Notes: a model not told the origin generated them from the letters alone. A stretch of DNA of 25,425 nt from an uncultured Prevotellaceae bacterium (GCA_905202115.1 CAJKQZ010000012.1:1-25425), one strand, 5' to 3'. Numbered from the stretch's first letter, positions 13,782 through 22,974 are shown. Numbers and translations are program-made.

Positions 13782-14023
13782 TTTGCAGACAAAAACGGTC
13801 AGCCAACAAGTACTTGAAAATCAGCAGGTGTATATGTGGCGGAAAATATGTCTGAGATAATTCAAAATATCTCAGACATATTTTCGATTATGTGCCTTGT
13901 ATTTTCAATTTGCTGCGGGAAGTTTTTTACCAAGTAAAAAAATATTTTTTTTCGTTAGAGGTATGTTTTTGCAAAATAGTTTTCCCGCCGGTTTTTGCCG
14001 GACAGACTTTTGTCTGTGCCGTA
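13782..14023 (+). repeat. Composite intergenic repeat, complete copy
   Basis: The left 100 nt (13782-13881) match 25326-25425 with about 11 mismatches; the right 129 nt (13895-14023) match 6-134 without gaps, 38 nt of it identical. A palindrome of the dispersed family lies at the joint. The copy fills most of the 493-nt gene-free gap between the C1 peptidase start and the C25 peptidase stop. A small hairpin (ACAGAC-TTTT-GTCTGT, near 14002-14017) is included. No coding frame is credible; bases 14024-14098 show nothing recognisable. Confidence 0.85.
13843..13884. repeat. Palindromic element 2 (two-unit form)
   Basis: Perfect 17-bp arms at 13843-13859 and 13868-13884 (core TATGTCTGAGATA / TATCTCAGACATA) enclose an 8-nt loop. 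It is the central part of the complete composite repeat. Confidence 0.85.
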
Positions 14024-14098
14024 CTGTGCCGTTTCTGCACGTATTCTCACCGCCGCATAAAGGGTGGACGCAGGATGAAACAGGCGGCGGAACCGGTG

Positions 14099-16327
14099 TC
14101 AATACTTCTTGTTCAGCCTGTTGTAGGTCTTGAGAGCCTCGTCGCGCACCGGTTGCGGATATTTTCCGTCTTCGCTCATTTTTTTCACCACGGCGGATAT
14201 TTCGCTGCGGCGATAAGACAAATCGAACCAGCCTAATGTCTCGAGCAGAGTTATCTGCACTTTCTCGTCGGGACAACGCTGAACGTAATCGAGCAGCTGG
14301 CTCACATGAGCGTGCTTCTGGTTGTTCCTGAGATAGCGGACGTTCATCAGCTTGCGGCGCACGGACGACGAATCGTCATAGACGGTGGCTGTTTCTTTTT
14401 TCCATTTGTTGGCACAGACCTCGAGCGCATGAAGAATGTCGTCGTGAACTTTCTGCTGCTGATAATAGTTGTGAACGTTTTTCCAATGATTCTCGAAAGC
14501 GTCTGTGAGGGATTCTTTCGGGAAAAGCTGGATAGCTTCTTTGGCGTTGAACTCGATTCTTTCCGAGGTGTTGTTGCGCGAACATACGTCCACAAGCGCG
14601 GGAACAAGAGAAAGGTCTCCCACGCGGGCAATGTATTTCACGGCAAAACGCTGGGCCATTTCATATCCGTCGTTAACTCCGAGGCGCAGGCACTCGAGGA
14701 AGTCGGCGTTGTTGTATGTGGAGAGCAAAATCAGAGCCTCTAAGCGTTCGGGGCCCGATGTGCTCTTTTTGTAATGCTCCAGAAGCGTGGCCGAAGCGTT
14801 CCTGCGGTCGAGATCTACCAACTTGCGCAGCGCCATGCAGCGCACAGCCGATGATTTCGAGGACAGTTGCTTTTTCCAGAACGACAGACTGCCTGCGGCG
14901 ACGGCTTCATTTGCATCGAAGTCGCACTCCTTAGGCGTGAAACGGAAAGTGGGGTCACCTATGAGATGACCTTCGAGGAAAGGATTCAGTTGCAGCATAC
15001 GCCCCGCGCGCATTCCGAGAGCGACCATTCCTATATAGCGGTCGCACCATTTGTCCTGAAGTACATTTACACTGTTTCCGAGGGCTACGACTGTATTTCC
15101 GGTTCCGAAAATATAGCCTCCGGCAATGTTCTTTTCCTTGTGGAACGAACCGTTGTAGCATGCGTCGAGTATTACAAGGCGCGCCTGCGGATTGTAGTCG
15201 GCAAATTCATCGTAATACAGGTTGAGTGAACGCTCGTCGAGAGAATCGGCCTCGATTATCTCCCTGTCGAAAGCCTTGTCGAACCACGAATACGGTATGC
15301 TGTCGTAACGCAACGACAAAACATTCCTCATGCTGTCGACATTCTGGCCTCCTCTTTTTTTATAATGGCGCAAAACCGCGCGAACGCTTCCCTTTATCGC
15401 TTCGATAGCCTCGCGCATGCTCTGCGGATCGCGCTCGCTGTTGAAATACTGAATCTCGGTGTCGCCGTGGTGGTGCATTATCGCAAGGTCGAGCTCAGGA
15501 CGTTGGAGCTCGCTCTTGACGCGGTCTTTTATGGGATTGGCGCGCTGGTGGTCGATGTACTCTACTCCGTTCACCTGGTCGCGGAGCCAGGGGAAATTGT
15601 CGAACATGGCGATTTTCTCGTCCATTCTCGCGTCGAGCGAGCCTGACACATATCCGTGTCCGCTGAAAAACATTATGCGGTCAAGGTAGTTCTGTTCCTT
15701 TTTCTGGGCAACGGCCTTGCGCAGGTAGCGCGCTATTTTATAATACTTCGTTGTTCCGAACTCGTCGTTGGCGCGTATTCTTCCGATGTAGATGTCGGGA
15801 GCGAGATACTGCCTTGAAGAAGCGAGCAGGGAGTAATAGAAATAATTCGCGTTGGCCGAATCGCGCTTGATGAAGCGGAAATCCAGCCCGAAGTCGTCGT
15901 AAAACCTGTCGGACGGCACCGAAGATTCCTCCCAGGGGAAGTTGTCCTGATCCATCTTGAACGCCGAGGTAAGGTGTTGCGCGTCGCGTATCATTGCAAT
16001 GGGAATATCGCCTATCAGCACGGCTCCTTCAATGGGGCAGTCCTTTTGTTCATGAAGACTTCGCAAGGTAGCGCGTATCGAGTCGGGAATGCCGGTGCGG
16101 TCTACCACCATATATGTTTTGAGGTTCTCGTATGTGAGTACAGCCTGGGCGTAGGCGTCGACTTCGTTGCGTACATTGTCGTAGGTCTGCTTGTCGATGA
16201 CTATCGCGAAGCCGCGGGTCGTTTTTTTGGCGGCATTTACCGTTGAGAATGCAAACACCGCAAGCGCGGCAATGCTTACGCGGAGCAATATGCCGTGCAG
16301 TTTTCCGTTCAGATTGTTTATTTGCAT
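14099..16327 (-). CDS. C25 (gingipain-like) peptidase with alpha-solenoid C-terminus
   Basis: The 742-residue exported protein has a signal peptide (about 1-32, ending VNA). A caspase/gingipain-like domain follows: substructure ending in AVLIGDIPIA, DIYIGRIRAND, the catalytic His287 in IMHHHGD, catalytic Cys390 in LDACYNGSF, and the closing HLIGDPTFRF. About 100 residues separate His and Cys, against about 33 in RgpB, so an insertion (roughly 300-375) is present. Residues about 480-742 are helical repeats resembling HEAT units (MALRKLVDLD, RLEALILLST, RFAVKYIARV). No T9SS C-terminal domain is evident, so it may stay in the periplasm or at the inner face of the outer membrane. It follows the DUF6850-like barrel by 54 nt. 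Substrate unknown. Confidence 0.85.
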   Translation of the reverse strand: MQINNLNGKLHGILLRVSIAALAVFAFSTVNAAKKTTRGFAIVIDKQTYDNVRNEVDAYAQAVLTYENLKTYMVVDRTGIPDSIRATLRSLHEQKDCPIEGAVLIGDIPIAMIRDAQHLTSAFKMDQDNFPWEESSVPSDRFYDDFGLDFRFIKRDSANANYFYYSLLASSRQYLAPDIYIGRIRANDEFGTTKYYKIARYLRKAVAQKKEQNYLDRIMFFSGHGYVSGSLDARMDEKIAMFDNFPWLRDQVNGVEYIDHQRANPIKDRVKSELQRPELDLAIMHHHGDTEIQYFNSERDPQSMREAIEAIKGSVRAVLRHYKKRGGQNVDSMRNVLSLRYDSIPYSWFDKAFDREIIEADSLDERSLNLYYDEFADYNPQARLVILDACYNGSFHKEKNIAGGYIFGTGNTVVALGNSVNVLQDKWCDRYIGMVALGMRAGRMLQLNPFLEGHLIGDPTFRFTPKECDFDANEAVAAGSLSFWKKQLSSKSSAVRCMALRKLVDLDRRNASATLLEHYKKSTSGPERLEALILLSTYNNADFLECLRLGVNDGYEMAQRFAVKYIARVGDLSLVPALVDVCSRNNTSERIEFNAKEAIQLFPKESLTDAFENHWKNVHNYYQQQKVHDDILHALEVCANKWKKETATVYDDSSSVRRKLMNVRYLRNNQKHAHVSQLLDYVQRCPDEKVQITLLETLGWFDLSYRRSEISAVVKKMSEDGKYPQPVRDEALKTYNRLNKKY

Positions 16328-16381
16328 GTTATGGTTTGTTGTTTTTCGGTTGCTGTCGGGTATTTCCGGTTATGTCCGGTA

Positions 16382-17932
16382 TCAGAAAATCAGGCGCACT
16401 CCCGTGTCGACGTTGTTTCGCGAGGAGTTTTCCAGCGTGGCGGAACTGCCGTTGTATCCCGTGTAGGAATAAGCGGCATAAATGCCTATCCAGGTGCGCA
16501 GCCCTTTTATTTTTAGCGGCAGGTGTGCGTCTACACGCGCTCTGACGCGATAATATTCCGCTGCCGCGTATTCGTATTTCGGTGTGAGGTATATGTTGTC
16601 GTACGATGTGCCTTGCAGCTCCTGCGAGTCGCTGACACGTGCGTTGAACTTTGCTCCGAGATTGGCTATGAGGTATGCGCGGCGCACGTTGAAGCGGTAT
16701 TTCGCGTCTACGTCGACGTATCCTGTGGTGAACTTCTGAAAATATCCGTCGGGATACTCGTCTGCCTTTTCGGTGTGCATTCCGGCAGAAATTTCTCCTG
16801 TGGCTTTCGGGGCTTTGTCGAAAGTGAGATAGTCGGCGCGGTAGCCTATGCATGCGTCGGCGTATTTGTTTTTGTACGTAACCGCGCTCGAAAGCACCTC
16901 CCAGTACGTGTTTCCGTTCATGTCGGAGGTTTGCTTCTGTTCATAGGTTGTTCCGTTCACTTCGTTGTATCTTGCCGAAGCGTATATCTGATGACGCAGA
17001 CGGTTGCTGCCGAACATCACGCGGTCTTTCAGAAAGTATGAGTTGCGCGAGTATTTTCCGCCGCGATATTTGCCTTGAAGCTCGTTGTCTTTGGCGGTTT
17101 CCTGGTTTTTGGCATAGCCTATTTCGAGAAAGTTCCCGAGGGCATCGTTTTTCCACTCCATCTGGGCGCTGCCGCCTAACTCATGGCCGTTGTACTTGCG
17201 GGAATACGACAATGCCTGCCGCTGCACCGGCTGCGAAAGTCCCTGCATAAGGTAGGCTATGTGTGAAACAGTGGTCCGCACTACAGTATAATCGGTACTT
17301 TCGCTGAGAAGTTCGGCGTGCCCTGCGAGGCCGAAAGTGAAACTGCCCGTTTTGTAGGTTGCTCCGGGGGATATTCTGAAACGCATTCCGTCTATTTCAG
17401 GACGCGGGTCGGTTTCGTTGGCGCTGCTTCCGGCAAGATAATCGGCGCGCAGGCCGAGGGCCCAGCGGTCGGAGATGTCGTAAGATACTCCGCCGTTGAG
17501 GCGGAACACCTCGTTGGTGAAATCGGATTCTACGCGGTCGGATATCTTGAAGGGATTGTCGGACGAGACAAACAACGTGGAATTCCAGTTACGGTTGTTC
17601 AGCGACGAATAGTCGTAAGCGAACGAGCCTTCGAATGCGAGCTTTCCCAATTTCTTCACTCCGTAGAAATCGAAGTTCATTCCGTTTATTACTTTTCCGT
17701 CGTCCACGTCGTGGAAAGAACCGCTCGAATGAGCGTAGCCTATCTTTATGTCGGCAAGGCTCGAAAACGTATTGCGCCCTATGAATGCGGGATTCTCGCT
17801 GCCGAGGCTTATATTGAAGATGCGCTCTATGTCAGAATGGTCGGCTTTCTGCACGAAGTCGCTGTTTTGTGCCGCTACGGCTGCAGGAAGCAGCATTGCG
17901 GCAATCAGCAATCTTTTCTGGAAATGAAACAT
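16382..17932 (-). CDS. Outer-membrane beta-barrel protein, DUF6850-like
   Basis: The 516-residue product has a signal peptide ending AAVAAQ and then a long run of alternating amphipathic strands closing with NVDTGVRLIF, whose terminal Phe is typical of outer-membrane barrels. There is no plug domain or TonB box, so it is not a TonB-dependent receptor. The N-terminal motif NISLGSENPAFIGR and the strand pattern fit what I recall of DUF6850 proteins, which occur near DUF4876 lipoproteins and TonB receptors; this was not searched. It is upstream of the C25 peptidase (54 nt). A terminator and a palindromic element separate it from the DUF4876-like gene, and no -7 box was found ahead of it. Confidence 0.8.
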   Translation of the reverse strand: MFHFQKRLLIAAMLLPAAVAAQNSDFVQKADHSDIERIFNISLGSENPAFIGRNTFSSLADIKIGYAHSSGSFHDVDDGKVINGMNFDFYGVKKLGKLAFEGSFAYDYSSLNNRNWNSTLFVSSDNPFKISDRVESDFTNEVFRLNGGVSYDISDRWALGLRADYLAGSSANETDPRPEIDGMRFRISPGATYKTGSFTFGLAGHAELLSESTDYTVVRTTVSHIAYLMQGLSQPVQRQALSYSRKYNGHELGGSAQMEWKNDALGNFLEIGYAKNQETAKDNELQGKYRGGKYSRNSYFLKDRVMFGSNRLRHQIYASARYNEVNGTTYEQKQTSDMNGNTYWEVLSSAVTYKNKYADACIGYRADYLTFDKAPKATGEISAGMHTEKADEYPDGYFQKFTTGYVDVDAKYRFNVRRAYLIANLGAKFNARVSDSQELQGTSYDNIYLTPKYEYAAAEYYRVRARVDAHLPLKIKGLRTWIGIYAAYSYTGYNGSSATLENSSRNNVDTGVRLIF

Positions 17933-18090
17933 GTGGTTGTTTTTGATAAAGTTGTCTGTTACGTCTGTCCGGCCTGCGGTATAGGTGAGTCAATGCCGCC
18001 GCACGCGGCCGTCTTTCGCGGCATAGCCGCCGGTTACGGATATGTGCTCCGCCTTACATGTCGTTGCGGAAAAATCTTCCCGCTTGTAAA

Positions 18091-18157
18091 AAAAATTATC
18101 TCTGAGATATTTTGAAATATGTCTGAGATAATTTGAAATATCTCAGAGATAATTTTT
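18091..18157. repeat. Palindromic element 3 (three-unit form)
   Basis: Perfect 22-bp arms at 18091-18112 and 18136-18157 (core TTATCTCTGAGATA / TATCTCAGAGATAA) flank a 23-nt centre with ATATGTCTGAGATAA. Flanks CTTCCCGCTTGTA and TTTTTCCGGCTTT match element 1. It sits in the 374-nt gene-free gap between two minus-strand genes; the rest of the gap holds only the terminator at 18246-18279. Confidence 0.85.
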
Positions 18158-18245
18158 CCGGCTTTTTACGTCGGATTTTTTTATTACAAAACGGCACGTT
18201 TTTTGTTTGGTGCGCTATCCTTTTTTGCGAATGTAAAGCAAACGA

Positions 18246-18279
18246 GCACAGTCCGCCATAATAATCCGGCGGACTGTGC
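18246..18279 (-). terminator. Terminator of the TonB receptor/DUF4876 operon
   Basis: A perfect 12-bp stem, GCACAGTCCGCC / GGCGGACTGTGC, with a 10-nt loop lies 28 nt after the DUF4876-like stop. The minus strand continues CTCGTTTGCTTT, a weak U-tract. Confidence 0.75.
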
Positions 18280-18306
18280 CGGTTGCCTGAGTGTTATGCC
18301 CTTTGC

Positions 18307-19554
18307 TTAGTCGGGAGTAGTGAATGTGCGGTGGGGTACGGGCGGATTCGTAGTCACGAAGTCAGCTTCGGAATTGTTCGTGTCCTTGAATTTCGCAACG
18401 CCGCCGGTTACTGAAACCACCTTGCGGCGAAGGCCGCGGCCGCTGTATTCCGCCGGATTGTACTGACCGGTAGCGTCAAGGCCTGCGTCTACGAATACAC
18501 AGCTGCGGTCGTCTTCTTTCTGGAGTTTCTTGTAACGGTCGCTTGCCGGCGCGCTAACAACGTCGATAGCGTCGATTACGTACTGGCGCGGAATAAGAAG
18601 AGTTTTCGGGAAAGAGGTTCCGGGCTTGTAGCCGTAATTGTTGTCTTCGGCAACGAAGTCGGCGGGAGTGGTTCCAGGCTCGAGGCGCGCCAGGATGAGA
18701 GCGTTCTTACCGTCTGTGGCAGGCATGAAGTCGAGACCGAACGGGCCGTAAGCGACCTCAAGATTGGGTACATCGGGATTGTCGGTGTCGGACGACGATG
18801 TGGGTATGAATATTTCCCAATCGGCATTCGAGAGATCCACGGGCGATTCTTCGTTGCCGTCATTGTCGGCGGGATGCTGCGCCTTGTGGTTCTGCGCACT
18901 CGTAGCTATCACTACGCTTTGTCCGGGTGCGAGCGGATTTTCCTTACCTGTGCCGGGGAAGTAAACGGTATAGCTCGTACAGGGATATACATCGGTTATG
19001 CCGTTCTCAATCCAAACCGAAGGAGCGGGCTGCCAGCCGGGAAGACCTGCGTCGACAACGGCAAGGATAACTCCGTCGAGGTAGACTGTGGTGTCAGCGT
19101 TGTTGACAATCTCATAGAAGCCGTCGCGCCAGAAGTAATCGGGCACGCCGGTAAAGTAAACTTCCTTGAATATAAGCGAGCTGCCGGCTGCTGCAAAGTT
19201 AAGAGGCACTTCGACAGTGTAGGTGAAATCGTCGATAACCTTCGAAATGATTACCGTCTGCGATACGCCTTCTACGTCGGCATTGTCGTATTTTCCTTTC
19301 ACGGTGAACTGATACTGACCGACCGCGAGATTGAACGACGCAATGTAGTTGAGCGTGCCGGAAGTCTGGACATTTCCCGTGGTGAGGTTTTTGCACTCCA
19401 CCAAAACGTCGGTAACTCCGGAAATGGCAATGCTGTCGCTGCCTTTCACAACTACGGCAACAGGATATTTCTTTGCCGTTGTTTCATCATCACTGCACGA
19501 AGTGAACGCAAGGCACAGCGCCAACAGCGGCAGCAGGAAAATCATTTTTTTCAT
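18307..19554 (-). CDS. DUF4876-like surface lipoprotein
   Basis: The 415-residue protein has an SPII signal with lipobox LAFTSC (Cys20) followed by SDDE, an acidic start that fits the lipoprotein surface-export signal of Bacteroidetes. An N-terminal beta-sandwich-like domain (about 28-118) precedes a domain with LIFKEVYFTGVPDYFW and DGFYEIVNNADTTVYLDGV, which resembles lamin-tail-like folds and matches my memory of DUF4876. It starts 47 nt after the TonB receptor stop and ends at a terminator, so the two form a pair in which the lipoprotein probably assists capture of the receptor's ligand. That role is inferred from context. Confidence 0.8.
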   Translation of the reverse strand: MKKMIFLLPLLALCLAFTSCSDDETTAKKYPVAVVVKGSDSIAISGVTDVLVECKNLTTGNVQTSGTLNYIASFNLAVGQYQFTVKGKYDNADVEGVSQTVIISKVIDDFTYTVEVPLNFAAAGSSLIFKEVYFTGVPDYFWRDGFYEIVNNADTTVYLDGVILAVVDAGLPGWQPAPSVWIENGITDVYPCTSYTVYFPGTGKENPLAPGQSVVIATSAQNHKAQHPADNDGNEESPVDLSNADWEIFIPTSSSDTDNPDVPNLEVAYGPFGLDFMPATDGKNALILARLEPGTTPADFVAEDNNYGYKPGTSFPKTLLIPRQYVIDAIDVVSAPASDRYKKLQKEDDRSCVFVDAGLDATGQYNPAEYSGRGLRRKVVSVTGGVAKFKDTNNSEADFVTTNPPVPHRTFTTPD

Positions 19555-19601
19555 CTTTCTTTTGTTTTGGGTTTATATCAATTAAAAAATCGTAAGCCTG
19601 T

Positions 19602-22481
19602 TTATAATTTTATTTTCAGTTCCGCGCCGAAATAATACGGAGTGTTGAGTTCTGTATAGTCTTTCGAGGTTTTGTTTTTGCTTATTTTCGACATTTTCAG
19701 GAAGTTGTTGGCTAAGAACGAGAGCTCGAGAATCTTTCCCATTTCCTTAGTAAGACGGAAATTGAAGAGCACCGTCGTAGGATAGTTTTCCTTGCCGAAA
19801 TAATTCGAGTTGCTGTACGAACGTACCATAGCGTTGTAAACTCCGTCGGCGTTGTAAGCCTTGTTCCACTCATGATAATTTCCCGAAAAGTCGTAGAAAC
19901 CCAGCGGGTCGGTGGCATAGCGCGTCTCGCCGGCCGAACCGGTGCCGTCGACTTTGTAATAATGTTTCTTTCCTCCGTCGGTTTCGTAGATTTCGCGTAC
20001 AGTCTGTTTCCATATTACCTGTGCCGTAGTCGAGAACACCATTTTGAGCTTGGGCAAGTGGGTTATGAAACGGAAGTTCGTGTTGAAACGCTCGCTTACA
20101 GAGCCGCTGCCCGACGGCATGACCGCCATGTAAGGATAATGTCCGCCGAGATACGACGTTGTGATTATATTGTAACTCTCTTCCTTGCTGCGGCGCTTTA
20201 TCCACAGGTATGCGCCGTCTACCACGACCGACGTGCGGATAAAAGGTATCTGACCGAAATTAAGGCTGTACTCGATTCCGCGCTTTTTCGTATCGATTTT
20301 GTTCGACGGAGTGAGATAGCTTTCGAAAGTAGTATCGTTCTTTACAGTCGCGTCGTAGGTTGCGCCGTCTTTCACGTAGTGCAGCATTCCGTTTGTATAG
20401 TCCATTGCGCTCACACCTGCGGGAACGGAAAATGTGCGATAGGGAAAAATCACATGACGGCTCGTGTAGCCGAAATCATTGCTCGTGTGCTCGCTGAAAA
20501 GAGTGACGTTGGCGGTAAATTTCTTTATTGCCGCATTGATGCCGAACTCTATTTTATTGTTTCGTGCGGGTTTGAGATCTTTATTTGCGGTGTTTTCTAT
20601 CACTTTCGTAGTCATGACGGCGATAGGGTCGGCTCCGGTGGGCATGGCTGCGATACTGCGCACATCGAAGTAGCTGTTTTCGGGATAAAGCTGGAGAAGT
20701 GTGGGAAGTTTCGAGTTTATTCCGTAGCCGAAACTGAAAGTCAGATCATCGAAAAGGCTGTTGTTTTGTTTGTTGAGCACATTGTATTCCAAGTTAACGC
20801 GGGGGTCGACCGTAAATATGTCGCCGCGCAGGGCCTGTGCTTTGTCTATGAACTGATTGGTAAAACGTGCGCCTGCCTGAAGCGTGAACGAGGTTGTGCC
20901 TACGGGTTGATGCCATTTGTTTTCGGCAAAAGCCGTGAACTGTCCCATTCCGGGTATGCTTTCATACGAACGCGGACGTATTGCGTGCACGTCGATAACG
21001 ATCGGTGGCAACAGCGGATTAAAGGTCATGCCTTTTCCGTTGTTCTTATTGTACCGGTATTCTATTCCCACCTTGATATTGTCGTAGCCGTCGTTTTTGA
21101 ACTGCATTATCTTGTCGGCTTTCACTTGGCCGTAGAGGTCGAGAGGCTTTCCGTCGATTATGTAGTGCGAATAATAGGAAGAGCTGAGATAATGCGTCTG
21201 ATATTCGCCGCTCACATACGAATCGGCCACCGGAGTTATGCCGGTCTGCAGCGTGACGAGCTCATTGTAATCATCTTTCTGCCTCGAAGCCGAAAGCATG
21301 AAGTTGTAGGCGAGATTCGACACCCATTTGTTGTCGACACGCCAGTTTCCGTCGAGTGAAAAGCGCAGGCCGTAGTTCTCGTTCTTGATTTTCTCGCGTG
21401 TTTTCAGCTGCGGATCGCTCTTGCGCGAGTTGAGTGTGCTGTACACATCGAGATGTGCGTTGAATGTGAGCGGTTTTGTGCTTTTCATGAACTGATTGGA
21501 GTATCCCAGGCTTCCGGTAATTCGGTCGTAGCCGTTATATTTCTTGCGTATGTCGGTATAGCTTTGCGAGTAGTCGCCCGATATGTTCAGCGCTCCGCCG
21601 TTGTTTTTGAGCTGTATGCCCTTGCCCGCGTAGAACATCTTGGAATACGGGTCTATTTTGGCTTTTGCCTCCAGCGGCGTGTATCCGCTTTTGGTCTTTA
21701 TTATCACCGCGCCCGAAGTGAGGTTTCCGTATTCTACCGATGGGATTCCGCGAATCACCTCGAGCGACTCTATATTATCCGGCGAGATTGTGCGCAGGTC
21801 AATTCCGCGTCCGGCGGTCGACTGCTCGTCGTAGCTGTTGAGCGTGTTGCCGCTGCGTGTAGAGGCAAGCACCTGCATATTGGCGTCGTTCGACAGCGGA
21901 GAGCCGTTTATTATTATTGCCGCTCCCAGGGCATTGTTAGAATTCTCTCCAATCTCTCTGATTTGTGCCTGTCCCACCGTGTTCAGGTCGGGATTCTGTG
22001 TTATGTTTCCGGGCACGAGCTGCAGAAGATCCTGCACGCTTTTGGGCTGCAGGTGGGTTATTGCCGCTTCGTCTATCTTCGACGTGGAATTGTTGCGCTT
22101 CTCTTTCGCGGTGACTACAACCTCATTAAGACCGAGGGTCTGCACTTGCAGTTTTATGCGGACGTCGGCCTGACGCCCTGTAACGGCCACCTTGTCGGTG
22201 TATGTGCTGTATCCGAGCAGCGATACGGTATATTCGTACGTTCCGTTGCGCAGTCCTTTTATAATAAAGCTTCCGTCTTTGTCGCTCATGGCCCAAAGTC
22301 CGAGCGTAGGTATCTTTACAAAAGCCATCTCCACCGGTCTGCCTGTCTCGGCGTCGGTAACTATGCCTCTGAAAAAGTTGGTAGCTGCCTTCTGCGCCTG
22401 TGCCGATACCGGCATCGTAAGAAATGCAAGCGTTATCGCGATTATCAAAGGGATTGTGCGATGAATTTTTCGTAAAGTCAT
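19602..22481 (-). CDS. TonB-dependent receptor with N-terminal CarboxypepD_reg domain
   Basis: The 959-residue outer-membrane transporter has a signal peptide ending near VSAQAQ, a carboxypeptidase-regulatory-like beta domain (about 36-115: FFRGIVTDAETGRPVEMAFV), the linker LNEVVVTA, a plug (about 130-260, with IIINGSPLSND and SLEVIRGIPSVEYGNLTSGAVIIKT split across it), and a 22-strand barrel ending YFGAELKIKL. It imports a ligand using TonB energy. It lacks the length and SusD partner of Sus-type glycan transporters; its partner is instead a DUF4876-like lipoprotein. The ligand could be a metal chelate, haem or a peptide; nothing in the sequence decides this. It is the first gene of its operon, with a leader of about 100 nt. 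Confidence 0.92.
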   Translation of the reverse strand: MTLRKIHRTIPLIIAITLAFLTMPVSAQAQKAATNFFRGIVTDAETGRPVEMAFVKIPTLGLWAMSDKDGSFIIKGLRNGTYEYTVSLLGYSTYTDKVAVTGRQADVRIKLQVQTLGLNEVVVTAKEKRNNSTSKIDEAAITHLQPKSVQDLLQLVPGNITQNPDLNTVGQAQIREIGENSNNALGAAIIINGSPLSNDANMQVLASTRSGNTLNSYDEQSTAGRGIDLRTISPDNIESLEVIRGIPSVEYGNLTSGAVIIKTKSGYTPLEAKAKIDPYSKMFYAGKGIQLKNNGGALNISGDYSQSYTDIRKKYNGYDRITGSLGYSNQFMKSTKPLTFNAHLDVYSTLNSRKSDPQLKTREKIKNENYGLRFSLDGNWRVDNKWVSNLAYNFMLSASRQKDDYNELVTLQTGITPVADSYVSGEYQTHYLSSSYYSHYIIDGKPLDLYGQVKADKIMQFKNDGYDNIKVGIEYRYNKNNGKGMTFNPLLPPIVIDVHAIRPRSYESIPGMGQFTAFAENKWHQPVGTTSFTLQAGARFTNQFIDKAQALRGDIFTVDPRVNLEYNVLNKQNNSLFDDLTFSFGYGINSKLPTLLQLYPENSYFDVRSIAAMPTGADPIAVMTTKVIENTANKDLKPARNNKIEFGINAAIKKFTANVTLFSEHTSNDFGYTSRHVIFPYRTFSVPAGVSAMDYTNGMLHYVKDGATYDATVKNDTTFESYLTPSNKIDTKKRGIEYSLNFGQIPFIRTSVVVDGAYLWIKRRSKEESYNIITTSYLGGHYPYMAVMPSGSGSVSERFNTNFRFITHLPKLKMVFSTTAQVIWKQTVREIYETDGGKKHYYKVDGTGSAGETRYATDPLGFYDFSGNYHEWNKAYNADGVYNAMVRSYSNSNYFGKENYPTTVLFNFRLTKEMGKILELSFLANNFLKMSKISKNKTSKDYTELNTPYYFGAELKIKL

Positions 22482-22547
22482 ATCGGGGCGTATTTAACGG
22501 TTTCTGTTTTGCATAAAATCTGGAAAATCCGATTGCTGCATGTACCC

Positions 22548-22596
22548 ATAAAACAGGTTTTGTTTTATATTAATATATATTTTTATGGCAAAAATA
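22548..22596 (-). promoter_or_regulatory. Candidate promoter and leader hairpin of the TonB receptor gene
   Basis: TATTTTTG (22589-22596, minus strand) is an exact -7 box, but no TTTG lies at the right distance upstream. Just inside the predicted leader, ATAAAACA (22548-22555) pairs with TGTTTTAT (22561-22568) around 5 nt. Its use as a control element is speculative. Confidence 0.4.
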
Positions 22597-22911
22597 CGGC
22601 AAGATTTTCAATTTTTTGTACGTTTTCCGGATTTTAGTTTTGTTTTTTTACTGTATTTATATCAAAATACCACAATCGTGTGATAAAATATCCTGCTATT
22701 ATTTCAGACTTGTATTGTGTGGTTTGCAAAAACGGGTAAGAACAGTGCCTGTCCGATTTAGGAAAGAAATGAATAAAGAATGTATGTACTGTTTCTTTTA
22801 TGAATAAATATTCATAGAGAACCGGACTTTGCAGGTGTTCGACAGAGCAGTTTGCGTGCTTTGTCGGAAAACGGCTCTACAAACCGCTTTGAAACGTCCC
22901 GCACATATTTC
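22597..22911. other. Gene-free stretch upstream of the TonB receptor gene
   Basis: No credible gene is seen. It holds ATGAATAAATATTCAT at 22800-22815 and a 10-bp hairpin at 22840-22866 (CGACAGAGCA pairing with TGCTTTGTCG, one G-U). A 63-codon plus-strand frame at 22616-22807 has no recognisable features. AT content is high in the first 100 nt. Confidence 0.3.
22800..22815. repeat. Near-palindrome ATGAATAAATATTCAT, copy 1
   Basis: Seven-base arms (ATGAATA / TATTCAT) surround AA. The same 16 nt occur at 23050-23065, and a one-mismatch version at 11488-11503 overlaps the tRNA -33 box. The size is that of an operator, but chance in AT-rich DNA is possible. Confidence 0.5.
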
Positions 22912-22974
22912 AAATTATCTCTGAGGTATTTTGAAATATGTCTGACATAATTTAAAATATCTCAGAGATAATTT
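22912..22974. repeat. Palindromic element 4 (three-unit form)
   Basis: Arms of 21 nt at 22912-22932 and 22954-22974 pair with one G-T position; the centre carries ATATGTCTGACATAA. The right flank TTTTTCGGGCTTT matches elements 1 and 3, while the left flank differs. It lies between the GH2 terminator and the TonB receptor gene. Confidence 0.8.

Noticed and set aside
22616..22807. A 63-codon plus-strand frame in the gene-free stretch before the TonB receptor
   Set aside because: No signal, domain or promoter supports it, and composition is that of AT-rich intergenic DNA.
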